64,000 nucleotides of DNA from Alteromonadaceae bacterium (GTDB taxonomy: Bacteria; Pseudomonadota; Gammaproteobacteria; Enterobacterales; Alteromonadaceae): contig JABSOI010000024.1 in NCBI GenBank assembly GCA_013216015.1, forward strand, positions 26,027 to 90,026. Reading direction: 5' to 3'. The first letter of the stretch is position 1. Each line of letters starts with the position of its first letter. This document shows, one piece after another, positions 59,439-64,000 of the stretch. A program made the position numbers and the translations under genes. Under the pieces are notes generated by a model. It was not told the DNA's origin and searched no databases. It saw only the letters and a program-made list of their open reading frames with translations.

Positions 59439-59969
59439 TTAGGATTTCACTTTAGGATTTTGTGATTGACATTTTTCGTCAGAAAAAACACTTGACGTAA
59501 CTTCTTTAATGGAGTCTCTGTATGTTGAATAAGTAGATGATTTGTTCTCGCTTAAATAAGCGACAACCTGCTGTAATATATCATTAAACTTAATGGCAAC
59601 TTGATAGATGTCATTGCCTTTTATATTAATGTCATTAACTGGCATTAAACCATGCAGTTCATTTAGAGGTACTCTAAGTAGTGGCTTGTTTAACATTGTC
59701 TCAAATGTTTTAAATGAACTGTCGCTGAAAATACGATTTACAGAACCATTTTTTAGATAATTATTAACTAGTAAACTATCACCTGCTAATTTATCACCTA
59801 CTAAGTTATTACCTACCAATTGGTCAAGAATAGTTTGCTGGGCAATTGTTGGTTGATTTCTTTCTATTCCTGAAAGTATAGAGCTGGACGAGGCATAGGA
59901 GACAGTACAGCTTAAACCGATCACAGTTAACGTAGCACTTAATACTAAAGGTTTCAGTAATAATTTCAT
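59439..59969 (-). CDS. small secreted protein, family not recognised
   Basis: 176 residues: signal peptide about 1-26 (cleavage near SYASS), then a polar Asn/Ser-rich protein with an imperfect short repeat (VGNNLVGDKLAGDSLLVNN, about 52-70) and a single Cys in DEKCQSQN near the end. No domain recognised. The 3' end overlaps a 12-bp direct repeat (TTTCACTTTAGGA, 59433-59458). Flanked by leuL on one side and malate synthase on the other without operon linkage. Confidence 0.6.
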   Translation of the reverse strand: MKLLLKPLVLSATLTVIGLSCTVSYASSSSILSGIERNQPTIAQQTILDQLVGNNLVGDKLAGDSLLVNNYLKNGSVNRIFSDSSFKTFETMLNKPLLRVPLNELHGLMPVNDINIKGNDIYQVAIKFNDILQQVVAYLSENKSSTYSTYRDSIKEVTSSVFSDEKCQSQNPKVKS

Positions 59970-60333
59970 CTTGTGGTCCCTTAAAAATAAATCAACGTAA
60001 TGCCTAGTAACATTCTCTAATTCTTAATTGCAAATATATGTTGAAAATTAATCATATGCAAACTTAATAAGATAAGCAGCAGATAATTTGAGATAAATTG
60101 CACACAACTGATAATAATTCTAAACAGGCATTTCCAAGTGCTTTGCTTAATATTAAATGGTTATAAACATACAAGAATGGGAATACAGGATAATTATTTC
60201 AAAAATATTTTATTTGTATCAAAATATTATTTTTGCTTGGTGGCAATGACTGGAATTTATCAGGGCAATATTAACTTTTGATGTACCAGAACAACTTGAA
60301 GATAAATATCCAAGTTGTTCTAGTATTTTCAGA
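59970..60333. other. intergenic region between malate synthase and secreted protein
   Basis: AT-rich. The only structure seen is the inverted repeat at 60288-60321; upstream of 59969 no clear promoter was identified. Confidence 0.4.
60288..60321. terminator. stem-loop after malate synthase
   Basis: 11-bp arms AGAACAACTTG / CAAGTTGTTCT with a 12-base loop, 13 bases past the stop. It lacks a good T run, so may be a weak terminator. Confidence 0.5.
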
Positions 60334-62511
60334 CTAGCTTGATTTTTTATCTAAACGGTATTGGTGCAGTAGTGGTTCGGTATAACCATTAGGTTGTTGG
60401 CAACCAGTAAATACCAAATCACAAGCAGCTTTAAAAGCAATGCTGTTATCAAAATCTTTATGCATTGGACAATATTCATTATCCGCTTCATTTTGTTTGT
60501 CTACTATCTCTGCCATTTTCTTCATACTTGCCAACACTTGTTCTTTTGTACAAATATTATGATGCAACCAATTGGCAATATGTTGACTTGAAATTCTTAA
60601 CGTTGCTCTGTCTTCCATTAGACCGACATTATTAATATCTGGTACTTTTGAACAGCCAACACCGTGATCTATCCAGCGAACCACATAACCCAATATGCCT
60701 TGAGCATTATTTTCTAATTCTTCCAATATTTCTGCTTCAGCCCAGTCGGTATTTTCAGCTAGTGGAATTGTTAAAATATCATCAACAGATGCATTTTCAC
60801 GTTTCGATATTTCGTTTTGCAACTTAAAAACATCAACGTTATGATAATGCAAAGCATGTAAAACCGCCGCGGTCGGCGAGGGAACCCATGCGGTATTGGC
60901 TCCTGCTTCAACATGATCAATTTTAGTGGCTAACATATTGGCCATTTGATCCGGAATAGGCCACATACCTTTACCTATTTGTGCCTTCGAACTGAAGCCG
61001 CAAGCCAGTCCAATATCGACATTGTTGTTTTCATAGGCACGGATCCACGGGGTTGATTTCATATCGGCTTTTCTGATCATAGGACCAGCTTCCATTGACG
61101 TATGGATTTCATCACCCGTTCTATCTAAAAATCCGGTGTTGATGAAAGCTACCCGTTCTTTTACTGCGTGAATACAGGCTTTTAAATTAACACTGGTTCT
61201 GCGTTCTTCATCCATGATGCCCATTTTAATGGTAAAACGTGGTAATTCCAGTGCGTCTTCCACTCTGGCAAAAAGCTTATCGGCAAAACGAACTTCTTCA
61301 GGACCGTGCATTTTGGGTTTTACAATATAGATGGAGCCTGTTTGACTATTGCTCAGACCATTGGCGGTGTCTGGTTTATTTATATCGTGTGATGCAATTA
61401 AAGAGGTGATCATTGCATCCATAATACCTTCTGGTACTTGATTACCTTTGGCATCAATAATGGCATTATTTGTCATTAAATGTCCGACATTGCGGATAAA
61501 CATTAAACTTCGACTTTTGAGACAAATTGTTTCGCCATCAACTGTCTGGTATTTGCGATCCTGATTCATAACCCGTGTAAAGTCTTTACCTGCTCTACTG
61601 ATAGTTTCGGTCAAGTTGCCTTTGACTAAACCTAACCAGTTGCGATAACAAATAACTTTATCCTGTGCATCAACGGCAGCAACAGAATCTTCACAGTCCA
61701 TAATTGTTGTTAACGCGGCTTCAATGGTAATGTCGCTAATACCCGCTAAATCAGATTGCGCGATACTGTTGGTATCATCAAAGACAATCTCAAAATGTAA
61801 GCCGTTATGTACAAATAACAGGGTGTCTGGGACATTGATGCTACCGGTAAATCCAACGAAAGCGTTACTGTTGCTTAATTTAGTTTGTAAGTCATCTTCG
61901 AGTGTTACAATTATTTCCTGCCCGATAATTTTATAAGCGACAGCATTTTTATGTGAGCCAGAAACTAAAGGAACCGCTTGATCTAAAAAGTCACGGGCAA
62001 ATGCTATTACTTTTGATCCACGTAAAGGGTTATAAGATCTGTTTTTTTCTGCACCACCTTCGTCGCTGATAACATCTGAACTGTATAGTGCAGTGTATAA
62101 ACTGCCCCAACGTGCATTGACTGCATTTAAAGCAAAACGTGCATTCATGATGGGTACCACTAGCTGTGGTCCAGCAATTGTTGACAGTTCTTTGTCAACA
62201 TTGGTTGTAGTAATTTCGAAGTCGGCAACCTCAGGAACGATATAATTGATACCTTTCAGGAATTGTTTGTAACTTGCAAAGTTAAAATTATCATCTTTAT
62301 TTTGCTTGTGCCAAGTATCAATTTGGCTTTGTATTAAATCACGGGTATCGAGTAATTGTCGATTTTGAGGGCTTAATTCTTCAATTAAATTTGAAAAATG
62401 TTGCCAGAAGCGATCTGAGGAAATAGGGCTGTCAGGTAATACTTCATTTTCAATGAAGTTGAACAATTCTTGATCGACTTGTAAATTTGAGATAGAAATC
62501 TGTTGCTTCAT
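60334..62511 (-). CDS. glcB: malate synthase G
   Basis: 725 residues, the usual size for the G isoform: GPQLVVPIMNARFALNAVNARWGSLYTALY (about 114-143), TTIMDCEDSVAAVDA (about 266-280), GPEEVRFADKLFARVEDALELP and GIMDEERRTSVNL (about 432-444) holding catalytic and Mg-binding residues. Condenses glyoxylate with acetyl-CoA to malate. No glycolate or isocitrate lyase genes adjoin it in the window. The start is preceded by AAGCCC, a weak RBS. Confidence 0.96.
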   Translation of the reverse strand: MKQQISISNLQVDQELFNFIENEVLPDSPISSDRFWQHFSNLIEELSPQNRQLLDTRDLIQSQIDTWHKQNKDDNFNFASYKQFLKGINYIVPEVADFEITTTNVDKELSTIAGPQLVVPIMNARFALNAVNARWGSLYTALYSSDVISDEGGAEKNRSYNPLRGSKVIAFARDFLDQAVPLVSGSHKNAVAYKIIGQEIIVTLEDDLQTKLSNSNAFVGFTGSINVPDTLLFVHNGLHFEIVFDDTNSIAQSDLAGISDITIEAALTTIMDCEDSVAAVDAQDKVICYRNWLGLVKGNLTETISRAGKDFTRVMNQDRKYQTVDGETICLKSRSLMFIRNVGHLMTNNAIIDAKGNQVPEGIMDAMITSLIASHDINKPDTANGLSNSQTGSIYIVKPKMHGPEEVRFADKLFARVEDALELPRFTIKMGIMDEERRTSVNLKACIHAVKERVAFINTGFLDRTGDEIHTSMEAGPMIRKADMKSTPWIRAYENNNVDIGLACGFSSKAQIGKGMWPIPDQMANMLATKIDHVEAGANTAWVPSPTAAVLHALHYHNVDVFKLQNEISKRENASVDDILTIPLAENTDWAEAEILEELENNAQGILGYVVRWIDHGVGCSKVPDINNVGLMEDRATLRISSQHIANWLHHNICTKEQVLASMKKMAEIVDKQNEADNEYCPMHKDFDNSIAFKAACDLVFTGCQQPNGYTEPLLHQYRLDKKSS

Positions 62512-62910
62512 AGGGCTTCACTTATAGTATAAATTTTCTTGATATCTTTTATGGCTGAGTTAATTTTCACTTATATTGAAAATGTATTGCCAATTGCCGA
62601 CGGATGCAACAGCAGCTATTGTTTAAAATGGTGAAATTGTTATTAATCAACGGCTGATTTTAAGCTGTTAATTGATGTTTTTTATTATAACACGATGAAA
62701 CTAATGCAATAAGTTGTTTTCCGGATTGGATGGGTAATAGTGAAATTTGGGTTATTGCTCTAAATGATACCTGTTATTCATTGCGTGAATGCATTATCTA
62801 TATTTTGTGTTTGTACTTATGGCTTGTATTTATAATATTTATGGTTAATCCTTTATAATTCATTTACTAAATGATAAATAAATATATAACTCATTGTATT
62901 TGTTATTAGT

Positions 62911-63021
62911 TGTAGAATTAGTCAACGGCGTAACCCATCATTTTGTAGAGCATAACTATCTGATAATACCGTTAAAAGCTGATGTTTTGATGGGTTACGC
63001 CCTCTCCTAACCCATCCTACG
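62911..63021. repeat. repeat family A, complete copy
   Basis: A decayed left end (GTAGAATTAGTCAACGGCGT) and a good right end (CTAACCCATCCTAC). A family B right end (AGCAACACTTAATCTGAACATGG) lies at about 63075-63100. The remaining parts of 62512-63206 show no gene. Confidence 0.72.
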
Positions 63022-63206
63022 CGCTGAAATCTTGAGCTGACAAATAAATATTAATAAAACAAAGAATTACGGGGTAGCAACACTTAATCTGAACATGGCC
63101 AATTGTATTGGTTATTCGGTGTTTTATTATTTCAACAGCAGGATCAGAATTGATCATTGAACAGTAAGACCCAAAATTAAGTGTTTATAAATTAATGATG
63201 TAAAAA

Positions 63207-63662
63207 TCAAGCATTCAAAAATAACAATGATAACTGGGTAATTATTATCGGGCTAATGATGGCGGTGATCACAGCCGAAACTATTAGAGCCAATGAAGCA
63301 TAAGCACCATGGAGATAACTTATTTTGCTGACGGTTGCCGTACCCAAAGCATGGCTTGCTGCTCCGATGGCTAAACCTTGTGCTTTAGCACAGTGGACAC
63401 CAATAAAACTTAACCAGGGCGGACCAAGCAAGGCGCCAAATAATCCGGCAAGAATTATTGCAAATGCTGTTATTGAATTGTTTCCATTTAATTGTTCGGT
63501 TAAGGCTATGGCTATCGGAGTGGTGACTGATTTTAATGATAAAGATACGGCAATTTCTGGTGCGGCAACAAAAACTATTGTGAGTATAAAACTGACACAA
63601 ACCGTTATTATAATTGCGATTATGTTCTGCAGAACATAATCGCAATTATGCTGTGTATTTAA
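63207..63662 (-). pseudogene. lrgB: 5'-truncated LrgB-family membrane protein
   Basis: The frame carries the C-terminal two thirds of LrgB/YohK: APEIAVSLSLKSVTTPIAIAL, then AQGLAIGAASHALGTA and the last membrane helices, ending at 63207. There is no start codon; the family N-terminus (about 80 residues) is missing. Homology ends at a 40-bp perfect palindrome (63610-63649), and the frame hits a stop at 63663-63665. No lrgA partner is present. A TTG at 63431 would give only 74 residues and is not a credible gene. Confidence 0.8.
63610..63649. repeat. 40-bp perfect palindrome at the lrgB break
   Basis: 20-bp arms centred on CTGCAG with no spacer. The left arm is within the residual lrgB frame, so the right arm looks like an inverted copy of lrgB DNA created at a rearrangement junction. 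Confidence 0.85.
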
Positions 63663-63801
63663 TTATGTTCAGTAATCTACATCCAATATAAGAATTATCT
63701 ATTAATACCAATGTGATAAATAGTCAATTTTGAAATAATTACTGCACATAATTGTTCTTCTCTAAGGAAGCAGTCAGTTTCCAAATTTGCGGAGAATAGT
63801 C

Positions 63802-64000
63802 ATGAAAACGTCCAACTCAACACATTCAAATAATCGACATTTGCCGATACCTGTATTTTTGAAACACTATCTGAGTACTTTTACTGAAATGCTTGCAAAG
63901 CAAGGTTTCACTATATTAACCATTCGTGGTTATTCTGATGCTGTGATTCATTTTGGCACATGGTTACTCAAGCAGAATAAGTCAATTGATGCCATTAATA
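63802..64000 (+). CDS. tyrosine recombinase/integrase, N-terminal part (runs off window)
   Basis: 66 codons from ATG 63802 with GGAG RBS at 63791-63794. The sequence PVFLKHYLSTFTEMLAKQGF followed by TILTIRGYSDAVIHFGTWLL has the SAM-like core-binding fold that opens tyrosine recombinases. The catalytic domain lies beyond the window. Its position beside truncated lrgB suggests the start of an integrated element. Confidence 0.75.
   Translation, partial: MKTSNSTHSNNRHLPIPVFLKHYLSTFTEMLAKQGFTILTIRGYSDAVIHFGTWLLKQNKSIDAIN

Noticed and set aside
63207..63431. Independent 74-residue membrane protein from TTG 63431
   Set aside because: Homology to LrgB continues upstream in the same frame to about 63625, so it is part of a truncated gene.

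Overview
The window reads as chromosomal DNA of a marine gammaproteobacterium of the order Alteromonadales, most likely Colwelliaceae (Colwellia/Thalassotalea-like). This is an inference from AT-rich DNA, the protein styles (TyrR, YgiM/YgiF, vibriolysin-type M4 proteases) and abundant short palindromic repeats built around ATACCAATTGGTAT. No rRNA, tRNA or CRISPR array was seen.

Region 1 (1-18,100, almost all minus strand) is an efflux/lipoprotein-type ABC export locus. It holds one HlyD-like adaptor, one MacB/LolD-like ATPase and six paralogous ~810-residue FtsX/MacB-type permeases; one is cut by the window edge and one is split by a 157-bp MITE. Three sub-operons each carry a GG-N10-GC (sigma-54) promoter preceded by the same upstream motif, so they are probably co-activated by one NtrC-type regulator that lies outside the window. 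Two toxin-antitoxin loci sit between the permease blocks: a higB-higA pair fused into one reading frame, and yefM-yoeB whose toxin has Asn in place of the catalytic C-terminal His.

Region 2 (18,500-36,660, plus strand) is a tandem array of six intact secreted thermolysin-family (M4) metalloproteases and one degenerate copy. Each intact gene has one or two C-terminal PPC domains, a related rho-independent terminator and a shared 15-bp upstream motif. The spacers are full of MITE/REP-like repeats, a 214-bp tandem repeat and a truncated group II intron.

Region 3 (36,700-45,860) is core metabolism and regulation: a YlqF-like GTPase, a HIT protein, methionine gamma-lyase divergent from a TyrR-family sigma-54 activator with TyrR-box-like sites between them, YciH/SUI1, an OxyR-type regulator, and an ECF sigma/anti-sigma/secreted coiled-coil operon.

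Region 4 (45,880-49,730, minus) is a small surface-polymer locus with a TagD-like cytidylyltransferase, an SDR and two CDP-glycerol glycerophosphotransferase-like proteins, which suggests glycerol-phosphate (teichoic-acid-like) decoration in a Gram-negative cell.

Region 5 (50,190-62,511) carries ygiM, ygiF, an HD-GYP phosphodiesterase, the leuABCD operon with a recognisable leuL leader peptide and attenuator, a small secreted protein and malate synthase G. The right edge (63,200-64,000) has a 5'-truncated lrgB remnant ending at a 40-bp perfect palindrome, then the start of a tyrosine recombinase, which looks like the border of a mobile region.

A repeat family with GTAGGATGGGTTAGCC ends (about 14 full or half copies) occurs throughout and even supplies a stop codon to one gene.
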